A stretch of DNA of 12,584 bases from contig PJAB01001732.1 in assembly GCA_002887195.1 (NCBI GenBank), positions 1-12,584 on the forward strand, written 5' to 3'. This DNA is from Chrysochromulina parva. Lineage: Eukaryota > Haptophyta > Prymnesiales > Chrysochromulinaceae. Below the pieces are notes generated by a model. It saw only the letters and a program-made list of their open reading frames with translations. It ran no database searches and was not told where the DNA came from. Both the position numbers and the translations under genes were made by a program. The stretch's first letter is position 1; every line of letters starts with the position of its first letter. Positions 1-7,326 of this stretch are shown here, piece after piece.

Positions 1-195
1 TCGCTGAGTGACATGGAGTGAATGGGGTGCGTCCGTCTGTACGTTACGAAACGTGTACAGTAGAACAACACGTTGAACTTTAACCCTTCACAGCTCCTTT
101 GGGCCAAAAAATGTTACCCACCATGAAGACGGAACACCAGCCCTTGGCCTTGGCCCCCTAATTTATTTCCCCACACGACCTTCGAAGTTTTTGGC
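1..195. other. 5' flank of the HAD-like gene, no gene seen
   Basis: No convincing coding region is visible here. The stretch is less GC-rich than the coding sequence that follows. An AT-rich patch (TAATTTATTTCC, about 161-172) lies roughly 25-35 bases upstream of the ATG at 196 and could be a core-promoter element or part of the 5' UTR. That role is only inferred from position and composition. Confidence 0.35.
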
Positions 196-1326
196 ATGGG
201 GGCGGCCGAGTCCGTCCAGCGGTCACCATCGAGTTCACCGGCGCCATCGCCTCAACGGCCGATCGAACGGCCTGCAACGGCTCCCTCGATTCCGGCCGCA
301 GAGACAACAGCAACCGCGCCAGCCAGCGCGCCTCTGGAGCAGCGACTGATGCGAGCCAAGATGGCGGACATCTCGAGAAGCACCGCAACCGTGAGGGAGC
401 CTGCTGCCGCGAGGGAAGAAGAGGACCCCTGGCTTCCGAGCAAGGCACGACAACCCATGGCTGCGAAGAAGAAGCCCAAATGTGACTGCAAGAAAGCGCC
501 CGAGGACGCCGTTGCACTTCTGGCAGAGTGCCGCCTCCTCGCGCTATTGGCCGACGAAGCTGCCGCCGCCAAGGAGCCTGTCGTCGCGGCTCCAACGACC
601 GAGGAGGCACCCGCACGTCCCTCACGGCCGTCAGCCTCCGCGGCTGTGCCCAAGCGAAGCTCTCCGACCAAGCGCACGCGCAGCCATTCGCCGCCGATGC
701 GCATGGGCAAGGCATCTACTATGCATCCGCGAGCCTGCGCGATCCTCTATGATGACAACATGATGAACTTTGCAGGCATCGTGCCGCGTGGCAAGGTTCC
801 AACGATCCGGGCCGTCCATTGCTTGGAGCCCCTCACCGTCGCACAGCTCGAAGAGGCGCTCGCGTTGCACCAAGAGGAACAGGAGGCACTGGCGATGCAA
901 CCGGATGCCGCCGCCCTGGAGACCGCCGATGATCCCGTACCGCCGCCGAATCTCTTCTTCTTCTTTGACTTTGACGACACGCTCTCGCTGTGCGGTGGCA
1001 TCGATCTGAGCGTTAACGCCAACGACTGCGACGCCACACTCGCACGGCTCTTTGGTGACGACGCGCGCCAAGCCGCTCTGGTGAATCTGCTGTCGGCTTT
1101 GCTGCTGCAGGAGCGCTGTTTCGTGCTGACTGCCAATCGAGGGTACCATATGGCCGCGCACCTGCTCAACCTGCTGCTGGGCATGCGGGGCGCGTCACAC
1201 GTAGGCGGGCGGCACGTCCACTTTGTGGCCGACCAAACCGTGCACTTCACGCCTACCGGCACCAAGGTACGAGCGGTCACGCGCTTGCTCGAGGCCCGTG
1301 GGTTTCGGCTCGTCGCGCAATTCTGA
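196..1326 (+). CDS. HAD-superfamily hydrolase-like protein, probably N-myristoylated, C-terminally short
   Basis: 376 residues. The N-terminus MGAAES has Gly2 and Ser6 as in N-myristoylation sites, and a basic Cys-containing patch (KKKPKCDCKK, about 91-100) could support membrane contact; both are inferences. Residues about 1-170 are Pro/Ala/Ser-rich and look disordered. A HAD fold starts near 252: FFFFDFDDTLS gives motif I (D258, D260, T262), VLTANRG gives motif II (T312), and GTKVRAV supplies a likely motif III lysine (K357). The frame then stops at RLVAQF, where HAD proteins normally continue into motif IV (acidic DD or GDxxxD). The catalytic Asp pair is present, but the metal-binding acidic residues of motif IV are missing, so it may be truncated, inactive, or have an unrecognised downstream exon. 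The substrate cannot be told. The start at 196 is supported by the myristoylation context; ATGs further in are possible. The next gene on the same strand begins about 220 bases downstream. Confidence 0.75.
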   Translation: MGAAESVQRSPSSSPAPSPQRPIERPATAPSIPAAETTATAPASAPLEQRLMRAKMADISRSTATVREPAAAREEEDPWLPSKARQPMAAKKKPKCDCKKAPEDAVALLAECRLLALLADEAAAAKEPVVAAPTTEEAPARPSRPSASAAVPKRSSPTKRTRSHSPPMRMGKASTMHPRACAILYDDNMMNFAGIVPRGKVPTIRAVHCLEPLTVAQLEEALALHQEEQEALAMQPDAAALETADDPVPPPNLFFFFDFDDTLSLCGGIDLSVNANDCDATLARLFGDDARQAALVNLLSALLLQERCFVLTANRGYHMAAHLLNLLLGMRGASHVGGRHVHFVADQTVHFTPTGTKVRAVTRLLEARGFRLVAQF

Positions 1327-1545
1327 ATCACTACTCGAGAAGATAATCAGTACAGTACAGTACAGTTGTGATGAAAAATTTCACGATGAACGCCAAAATC
1401 CCGGTAAACTCAAATTTCGTCAATCGAGAAAAACACGAAAAAAATCTTCATCTCCAATTCGCCTCCGTCTCACACCGCGGCCCACGAGGAGGGTTAGTGA
1501 CCCTGGTTCGTAGTCTCAGTCACTCACCTCCAGAATCTTCTTCCG
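1327..1545. other. Spacer between the HAD-like and PP2C genes, with a small CAGTA repeat
   Basis: 219 bases between two same-strand genes, holding the 3' end of the first and the 5' end of the second. It contains three CAGTA units plus CAGT (1348-1366), then an A-rich stretch (about 1370-1450) of clearly lower GC than the flanking genes. No HAD motif IV coding segment was recognised here in any forward frame. Confidence 0.4.
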
Positions 1546-2876
1546 ATGTCATTAAAGAATAGGCAGAGGCGTTTGTCCATGGAGGTCGATTCACACGTCG
1601 AAGAGCTCTCTATGGATAGTGTGCGAATAGCCGAGCAGTTGAAGGACGCCGCCAGATTTCCCATCGACTCGCCCAACAGCTCAATCGATCTCGAGCCTTT
1701 GAGGGCAGGAGGGGCTCCGCACAACTCGGTCGTCGTCGCAATGCAGCTGGGCGCATCGCAGCTGGGCACATCTCATCTGAGCGCCGCCTGCTCTGCGATC
1801 ATCGGTCAGTACTCATGCCACGGCACGAGCGACTTTCGCCCGAAGGTCAACCAAGACGCTGGTATGCTTCCTGCGATGCAGCGCAATTCTTCTTCCACGT
1901 TCCCTCACCCCCACATTCCCCCTCTACCTCCGCAGGCTCGGTGTCCTACCCAGACGACTCATCAGCGATGCTCCTGTCGGTTTTGGACGGGCATGGGTCC
2001 GACGGCAGTGCCGTCTCGTCTCGGGCGATGACCAGCATAATCGCCGTGCTTGGTGGAGGAGGAGCCGAATCAAAGAGGCTTCGCGAGGACCCTGCTGCCG
2101 CGTTGACCGCTGCCTTCGAGGCGGCGCAGACGCAGCTGGTGGCCGCTGCCTTGCGCAAGGAACTCGACGCCAATCACAGCGGCGCGTGCTCGCTCGTGGC
2201 GTACGTGCGCGAGCAGACGCTATGGATCGCTAACGCGGGCGATTGCGCCTGCGTCCTCGCGACTGCCCAGGCCAGCACAACTACCGCGTCCGACAAAAAA
2301 GCTGTGCAATCCGGAAGCCGCTACGTGGCTCGCAAGCTCTCGATGGAGCATAAAGTGGATGAGCCCAACGAGAAGACGCGACTTGAGGCATCGGGGGCGT
2401 GGGTGCGCCCCGCCGTCTACGAGGCCAACGGCGAGCTCTCTTGCCCGGCGCGCCTGTACCGTTGCAAGGGCGAGGACTCTCGGCGACTCGGGCCGGGGCT
2501 GGCGATCTCAAGGGCTCTTGGGGACATCGACGCGGAGTCATGCGGGCTGATCTTCACGCCCGACGTGCAAAAGCATACTCTGCAGGCCATCCCAGCTGCC
2601 GCCGATGGCACGCCGTCCGACGCGGAGCACGACGCGTTCCTCATCCTTGCGTCCGATGGTGTGTGGGAATTCCTCTCGGCGCAGGCAGCCTGCGACCTTG
2701 TCGCGCCCATCTATGCGCGGGGCGGTACTGCGGCCGAGGCTTGCAAGGCGCTGATTGAGCAAGCGCAGCAGTGCTGGAAGGCTGACGACGACGAGTACTC
2801 CGATGACATTACAGCCATTGTAGTCTTTATACCAGCACTCCTCGCCGCACTGGGCACGGGCATCCCATTGTTTTGA
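1546..2876 (+). CDS. PP2C-type (PPM) Ser/Thr protein phosphatase, two exons
   Basis: Metal-dependent protein phosphatase of the PPM/PP2C family, which removes phosphate from Ser/Thr using a metal pair. Exons 1546-1861 and 1936-2876 join through a 74-base GT-AG intron to give 418 residues. PP2C motifs appear in order: FRPKVNQD (97-104), SVLDGHG (120-126, metal-binding D123), SGACSLV then IANAGDCACVL (about 187-213), LSMEHK with a following E..R..ASG (about 240-259), GLAISRALGD (293-302), FLILASDGVWEFLS (339-352, D346) and SDDITAIVVF (394-403, D395/D396). The metal-binding aspartates are therefore present, and length is normal for the family. Residues 1-90 form a Ser/Asp-rich extension without a signal peptide, so it is likely soluble. 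The usual SGTTA is SGACS and the usual GDSR is GDCA, both conservative. The ATG at 1546 is the first in frame; the ATG at 1579 is an alternative. Substrate unknown. Confidence 0.93.
1862..1935 (+). other. 74-base GT-AG intron in the PP2C gene
   Basis: The donor is G|GTATGC and the acceptor is CCTCCGCAG|GC, preceded by a C/T-rich tract with many CCC and CTC runs. Splicing is phase 1 and rebuilds a Gly codon, joining VNQDA to GSVSYPDD, exactly between the NQD and DGHG motifs of PP2C. Retention shifts the frame (74 is not a multiple of three) and ends translation at 2031, before the DGHG motif. The call rests on this restoration of the domain. Confidence 0.93.
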
Positions 2877-3633
2877 TGGAAATCCTCACGCCGACGGAGG
2901 CTTGCCTGGAGTCTTCTTCCGACTTAACCATCGCAACAACTGATGACATCGACATCGAACATGTACATGTGTTTGCTCGCCGACCAATCCGATCGGAAGT
3001 TCTTGTGAGATGTGTGCGATCGACGTCCACTCGCCTCGAAAATACCATGTTGACAATACGCGACGGAAGGTGTGCGACGGTGCCTCCTGTGCGTTTCATT
3101 GGGCTGTTCGGTTGTGTCGGGCTCGGGCATCAGGCACTTGGACGGGACGTCCTCCTGTGCGGCGGGGAGACGGCAGACGCGTCGAGCAGACGCGGCCCGA
3201 GCGGAGCGTCCGACCCATCATGCAGACGAGTATTGCATCCGAATATCCACGTGTCCGACGGCGTGTTCTCGACCGAGTCATGTCGTTTACGGCGGTTTAG
3301 ACGTCTTTACCGGAACGCGGTCCGGTCGGCGCTCGGCGGGCCGGTCGCGGGCGGGCGGCCGGCGGGCGTGCGGGCGTGTTCGATCCGATCGTAAATAATT
3401 TATAACTCGACTGTAATACCTTGTACGGTACCTTACCGGTCGTGGGCCGGGAAAACCGTGCGCTAGACCGCAATCATGCCGATGCGCCCCGGCGTCGACC
3501 CCGCGGCGCGGGCGTGGCTGCCGTGCCCAATCTAACCGGTCGGGTCACTCTGTCCCCGTCTCCACTTGTGTCGACTCGTCACCGGGCATTCACGCGGACA
3601 GACCGGGTCTGCGCTTCTCGCCTCACGGCTCAC
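2877..3633. other. Convergent intergenic region, no supported gene
   Basis: 757 bases between the 3' ends of the PP2C gene (+) and the coiled-coil gene (-). Forward open frames exist (for example about 2876-3394), but none resembles a family, and their composition suggests chance. Visible landmarks are a perfect 12-bp palindrome ACATGTACATGT (2959-2970), a cluster of five GGG runs (3338-3374) and an AT-rich patch with TAAATAATTTATAA (about 3392-3405) that may lie in a 3' UTR. No tRNA-like fold was recognised. Confidence 0.5.
3338..3374 (+). other. G-rich tract with quadruplex potential
   Basis: Five GGG runs begin at 3338, 3349, 3353, 3364 and 3372, with gaps of 8, 1, 8 and 5 bases. Four-run combinations could form a G-quadruplex, though the 8-base loops make it a weak candidate. 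It ends about 20 bases before an AT-rich patch. Folding is inferred from base order only. Confidence 0.3.
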
Positions 3634-6489
3634 TCACGGCGATGGCACATGCCCGTATCGTCGCGCGCCGGTGTCCACGATGGGCGTCGTGCCATAGCGT
3701 ACGGCACGGCCGAGTGCCGGATCGTACACCCACTTGCCCACGTGAGATGGGTGCTTGGGCAAGCCCGCAGGCTCCTCGGCTGCGTGGAGCCTCTCCGACT
3801 CCACCAGGTTCATCTCCTCGAAGTTGGCGAGCGAGTTGGCGAGGCGCACGCGCGTGCGCCGGAATACGTCGCGGCCTGCGTACTTCGGAGCCGTCGCCTC
3901 CGCCACAGTCGCCTCGAGCGCTGCCACACGCGCGGCGGCGGACGAGAGAGCAGCCGCTGCGCAGCTGTCGCGCCGAACTGCGTCGTACGTGGCGGCTGTC
4001 GAGATATGCACGGCATGGCCCAGACTCGCGCGCAGAGCATCGGCCTCGCTCTGCGCTTCGGCCCGCTCGAGCGCCGATTGTTCGAGCATCACCACCGCTT
4101 GATCTCGCTCGGCTTCGGCATGTTCACACCGATCCTGTAGCTGTTCACACCGCTCCTGCAGCTGGGCCACCTGGTGCTTCAAATAGCTGAAACGGCCGTC
4201 GAGCTCTGCACGTACGCGAGATGCCTCTTGGTGGCGCACCGCCTGAGTGTGCGCCTCCGCTTCGGCTGACGCGAGAGCGGCCGTTAGACGTGAGGACTCC
4301 GATTGCTCGGCGCGTAGCATCTCGATCTGATCGATCAACGCTTGCTCCCTCTCGCTGGCGGCGGCGGCGCGCTCATTGGCAAGGGCAGCCCGTTGCTCCA
4401 GGGCTTCGCTGTGGCTTGCATGCAGCTTGGCGATCTCATTGCGTCGATCGGCGCCTGACTGCTCCGCGGAGTTGATCAATTCAGCCGCGTGCTCCGACCG
4501 GAGCCGTTCCATTTGGCTCTTGAGTGCTTCCACTTCTGAGTGGGCCCTTGTCAAATCTTTGCGCAGGTCCGCAAGCGCCGCGAGCGACGTGTTCGCATCC
4601 GCGCGCGCGCGCGACGTCGCATCTTGCGCCTTGCTCAGAGCCTCGCGCCACTTCGACTCTTGCTGCTGTGCCGCACGCTGCGCCGCAGCGAGCTCCGCCT
4701 GAACCTCCGCGTGCTTGTTCATATTCTCGGCGCGGAAGCGCGAAAGGGCAACAATATGCGCCTCTGCGTCAGCATTTCTGGCCGCCTCGGCCTCACGCCG
4801 CACCATCGAGAGCTCGGCACGGCGCTCCTCGTGAGCCCGAGTCAGGGCTAGATGGAGCTCTTGCGCCGTGGACGCCAAGGCAAGCTTGTGCTGCGTCGCC
4901 GCTGCCTCGTTCTCCGATCGCATGCCGGCGAGGGCCGCCTCCATGGCCCCCTTGGCCTCTTCCAGATCAGCACGGTGCTCCGCCGCGGCGGAGGCCGCCT
5001 TCTCCTTGACCCGTTCAAGTTCGGACTGTGCCTCCGCCACGTGCGCCTCAGCAGAGACCTCCACGTTCACAAGCTGCCTTCGAAGCTCACGCTCCGTCGC
5101 CTCCGCACTCTCCTTGAGCGAGAGCACCTCCGACCGCCACTGCGCCTCCGCCAACTCCGCCGCGGCTCGGGACGCTTCGACCTTCTCGGACCGCGCCGTG
5201 TCGAGCGCCGCCTCGTGCTCGGCGGCAACGAGAGCGAGCTCCTGTCGCAGCTTCTCTTCGAGCCGTGCGGATTCCTCGGCCGCCGTGGCCAGGCGCGCCT
5301 TGCACTCCTCGTGTGCAGCCGCCAGCGCCGCCGAGTGCAACAGCGCCTGCGCCTCCATTGCCTGCTGCGCCTCCGCCTGCGCCTGCGCCTTTGCCTCCAC
5401 CGTCGCCTCCTCAATTGCAAGCCAGCGCAACGCCTCGAACTGCGTGCGGCACGCGCTCACAGCATCATCGAGCGCCGTGGCCGACTGCTGGCGTTCCTCG
5501 GCCAGGGCAGCCGAGAGCTGCTTGGCCGCATGCTGCTCGATTTGCGTCACCGCAGCCTTGAGCTCAGCTGCTGCCGCCTCGCGCGACGCAGCGAGCCGTG
5601 ACTCAGCTGAGGCGGTCTCGCGTTGGATGGCCTCTGCCCTGGCGCTCACGACCGCGCTCGTCTTCTCCTCCTCAAACTCAGCGCGCAGCTCGTCGCGCAA
5701 ACGGCTCACCGCCGCATGGACGGCATGGGTCACGGCCACTTCGCGGAACGCGACCGCCGTCTTGAGCGCCTCTCGCTTCTCCATTTCGAACTGCGCGCGA
5801 GCCGTCTGAACCGCCGCCTCAATGGCCATCGCCATCTTGTGCTCCGCCGCCTTCTGGGCCGCCGCGTGCGCAGCCGCCTTTGTCAAGAGCGCGGCGGCGG
5901 CCGCTTTCTTGCTCGCGTCGAGCATGGACTCCGAGAGCTCCCGCCGCGCGCGCTCCTTGGCTACCTCTGAGCGAGCGCCGTACCGCTTCACCATGGTCTC
6001 CAGCGCCGTGCTGACCTCCTTCAGACGTTCGTTGAGCTTCACCTCGCGTGCCGACGCGTCGGCGGCAGCCTCTGCCGCGAGAGACTCGAGCGCTTTCGCA
6101 TGTGCGGTGTGGGAGCTGGTAGCCGCCGAAATCACCGCGTAGCACTTCTCCTTTTCAACTTCCAATGCTGCCTCCCGCTCTCGCAGCTCTGCAGCGTGCT
6201 GCTGCACAAGCTGGCTCATTTCCTCCTCGGCAGCCGCCTTGGCCTCCTCAACGGCCTTGGCCTGGGCTTCAGCCTTGGCCAAGGCGCTCGAGCTCTCCTC
6301 GAGTGCCCGCGGCAGCGCCGCATCAGACGCTGGCACGATCAATGCATTGACATGCTGCTGGAGCAGGAAGAGCTTGTCCCTGTCGAGCTGCTTGCACAGG
6401 CGCTCGACCGTCTCCGTGTACTCGACGAGCGAGGTCGCGGTGGTCACGGGGTTCAGCATGGGAGGTATTGCTTCGATGACCGTCTCCAT
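3634..6489 (-). CDS. Large alanine/glutamate-rich coiled-coil protein
   Basis: 951 residues from the ATG at 6489 (METVIEAIPPM). A TGA lies in frame nine bases upstream, which fixes this start; the open frame beyond it at TTG is not a realistic start. Residues about 1-60 include LCKQLDRDKLFLLQQHVNAL, possibly a short helical head. Residues about 62-865 are almost wholly Ala, Glu, Lys, Arg, Gln and Leu with almost no Pro or Gly, a composition and spacing typical of very long coiled coils. The last about 84 residues differ: KYAGRDVFRRTRVRLANSL, then KWVYDPALGRAVRYG, ending in HVPSP, with aromatic residues and Pro suggesting a small folded or binding tail. No motor, kinase or enzymatic motif was seen, and there is no signal peptide or membrane segment. 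A scaffold, cytoskeletal, basal-body or vesicle-tether role is possible by analogy only; no family is assigned. It has no recognised introns. Confidence 0.85.
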   Translation of the reverse strand: METVIEAIPPMLNPVTTATSLVEYTETVERLCKQLDRDKLFLLQQHVNALIVPASDAALPRALEESSSALAKAEAQAKAVEEAKAAAEEEMSQLVQQHAAELREREAALEVEKEKCYAVISAATSSHTAHAKALESLAAEAAADASAREVKLNERLKEVSTALETMVKRYGARSEVAKERARRELSESMLDASKKAAAAALLTKAAAHAAAQKAAEHKMAMAIEAAVQTARAQFEMEKREALKTAVAFREVAVTHAVHAAVSRLRDELRAEFEEEKTSAVVSARAEAIQRETASAESRLAASREAAAAELKAAVTQIEQHAAKQLSAALAEERQQSATALDDAVSACRTQFEALRWLAIEEATVEAKAQAQAEAQQAMEAQALLHSAALAAAHEECKARLATAAEESARLEEKLRQELALVAAEHEAALDTARSEKVEASRAAAELAEAQWRSEVLSLKESAEATERELRRQLVNVEVSAEAHVAEAQSELERVKEKAASAAAEHRADLEEAKGAMEAALAGMRSENEAAATQHKLALASTAQELHLALTRAHEERRAELSMVRREAEAARNADAEAHIVALSRFRAENMNKHAEVQAELAAAQRAAQQQESKWREALSKAQDATSRARADANTSLAALADLRKDLTRAHSEVEALKSQMERLRSEHAAELINSAEQSGADRRNEIAKLHASHSEALEQRAALANERAAAASEREQALIDQIEMLRAEQSESSRLTAALASAEAEAHTQAVRHQEASRVRAELDGRFSYLKHQVAQLQERCEQLQDRCEHAEAERDQAVVMLEQSALERAEAQSEADALRASLGHAVHISTAATYDAVRRDSCAAAALSSAAARVAALEATVAEATAPKYAGRDVFRRTRVRLANSLANFEEMNLVESERLHAAEEPAGLPKHPSHVGKWVYDPALGRAVRYGTTPIVDTGARRYGHVPSP

Positions 6490-6850
6490 GACCAACCCTC
6501 ACCGCGGCCTTCCGCCCGTTTTAGAAGTTCCGCGATGACAAAAAGAGACCGCTCGTCGGGGCGCTGTGAACGTGAACACGAAATATGTAAAAACCTGCTA
6601 CCACTGTTTTCAGAATACACACCGCTGTTTGGCGCTCTCGCATGCAAAGGGTGGAGGATCAAGGGGGCGATCAAGGGGGAACCAGAGTGCGACATTTCTT
6701 ACAATGATCAATGTATCCGATTTCATTTTAAACTTGATTCTTTGACGCGTATTACGGGCTTCGCTCTATACGTCTACGAGCTAAACGTATCTACAACGAC
6801 CCCAATTGCGGCAATAAACTTCTCGTTCGTAACGTGGGCAGCTAACGTAT

Positions 6851-6900
6851 ATAGAGGGCCCGAATCATGGATCAATGGATCAATAGAGGGCCCGAATCAT
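6851..6900. repeat. 18-base direct repeat, two copies
   Basis: ATAGAGGGCCCGAATCAT occurs exactly at 6851-6868 and 6883-6900, 32 bases apart. Each copy is followed by GATCAA-containing sequence (GGATCAATGGATCAA after the first, CGATCAAATG after the second), so the whole looks like a local tandem duplication with some drift. GGGCCC inside the unit is self-complementary. Confidence 0.85.
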
Positions 6901-7250
6901 CGATCAAATGTGCATCGAGTCGATGCGATCTCGTAGTGTGCTGTGCGATCCCTCATACTCAGGAGCCTATCAGAGGAGCCCTCGCTGTGAGGCCTTCCGT
7001 CCATCCACCTTCCACACCAGCGTCAACCATTTCTTGTTTCGTGATCGATCTCCCATCGAATCTCCATCCGTCCAGTCGTATCCGATACCATCGCATTTGG
7101 GTCTTTCTTTCTTTGTAGCTGCTCGTCTGCCTCGTCTATCTGAGATCCAGTTGCCATCTACATGCCTCGCAAGCATCCCCCTGCCTCCAATCCCCCTGTG
7201 CGTCGACCTGTGCGCGCATAACACTCACGCCGAGCACTCACGCGGGCCGC

Positions 7251-7310
7251 TCCACCGAGATTTCCACCGAGATTTCCACCGAGATTTCCGCCGAGATTTC
7301 CACCGAGACT
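7251..7310. repeat. 12-bp tandem repeat, five copies
   Basis: The unit TCCACCGAGATT is repeated at 7251, 7263, 7275, 7287 and 7299. Three copies are identical, the fourth reads TCCGCC and the fifth ends GACT. It lies 17-76 bases past the stop of the minus-strand poly(A) polymerase gene, so it is probably in that gene's 3' UTR. On the minus strand one frame other than that gene's reads as a GGNL tetrapeptide repeat. Confidence 0.9.
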
Positions 7311-7326
7311 ACCCCCATCAGGAGTC

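Larger units (their letters stand above)
6490..7326. other. AT-rich intergenic island (5' flank of coiled-coil gene, 3' flank of poly(A) polymerase gene)
   Basis: 837 bases. About 6570-6850 is markedly AT-richer than the coding DNA on either side and probably carries the promoter of the coiled-coil gene (-). A plus-strand open frame at 6535-6936 (133 codons, starting MTKRDRSSGR) is confined to this island; its codon use is unlike the neighbours and it resembles no family I know, so it is not called as a gene. The region also has an 18-base direct repeat (6851-6900) and a 12-bp tandem repeat (7251-7310). Confidence 0.5.

Noticed and set aside
747..1331. Minus-strand open frame of 194 codons
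   Set aside because: It lies opposite the HAD-like domain with DFDDTL and LTANRG motifs on the plus strand; the minus-strand product is Ser/Arg-rich with no recognisable feature.
2876..3394. Plus-strand open frame overlapping the PP2C stop
   Set aside because: The ATG overlaps the PP2C TGA, which would suggest coupled translation, but the product has no domain, turns Arg/Gly-rich through the G-rich tract, and the setting is eukaryotic. Most likely 3' UTR.
3397..3409. GTCGAGTTATA shared (opposite orientation) with about 11888-11898, both in convergent spacers
   Set aside because: An 11-base match between two spacers of this size is not rare enough to exceed chance, and flanking bases do not extend it.
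4868..5809. Long plus-strand open frame (313 codons) and several others across 3642-6145
   Set aside because: They are antisense to the coiled-coil gene. Ala/Glu-rich GC-rich coding readily opens other frames; the Ser/Ala/Arg products match no family and break up relative to the single 951-codon frame.
6490..6495. Start of the coiled-coil gene at the upstream TTG (MVMETV)
   Set aside because: TTG is not a likely eukaryotic start; the ATG at 6489 follows an in-frame TGA by nine bases and is the natural start.
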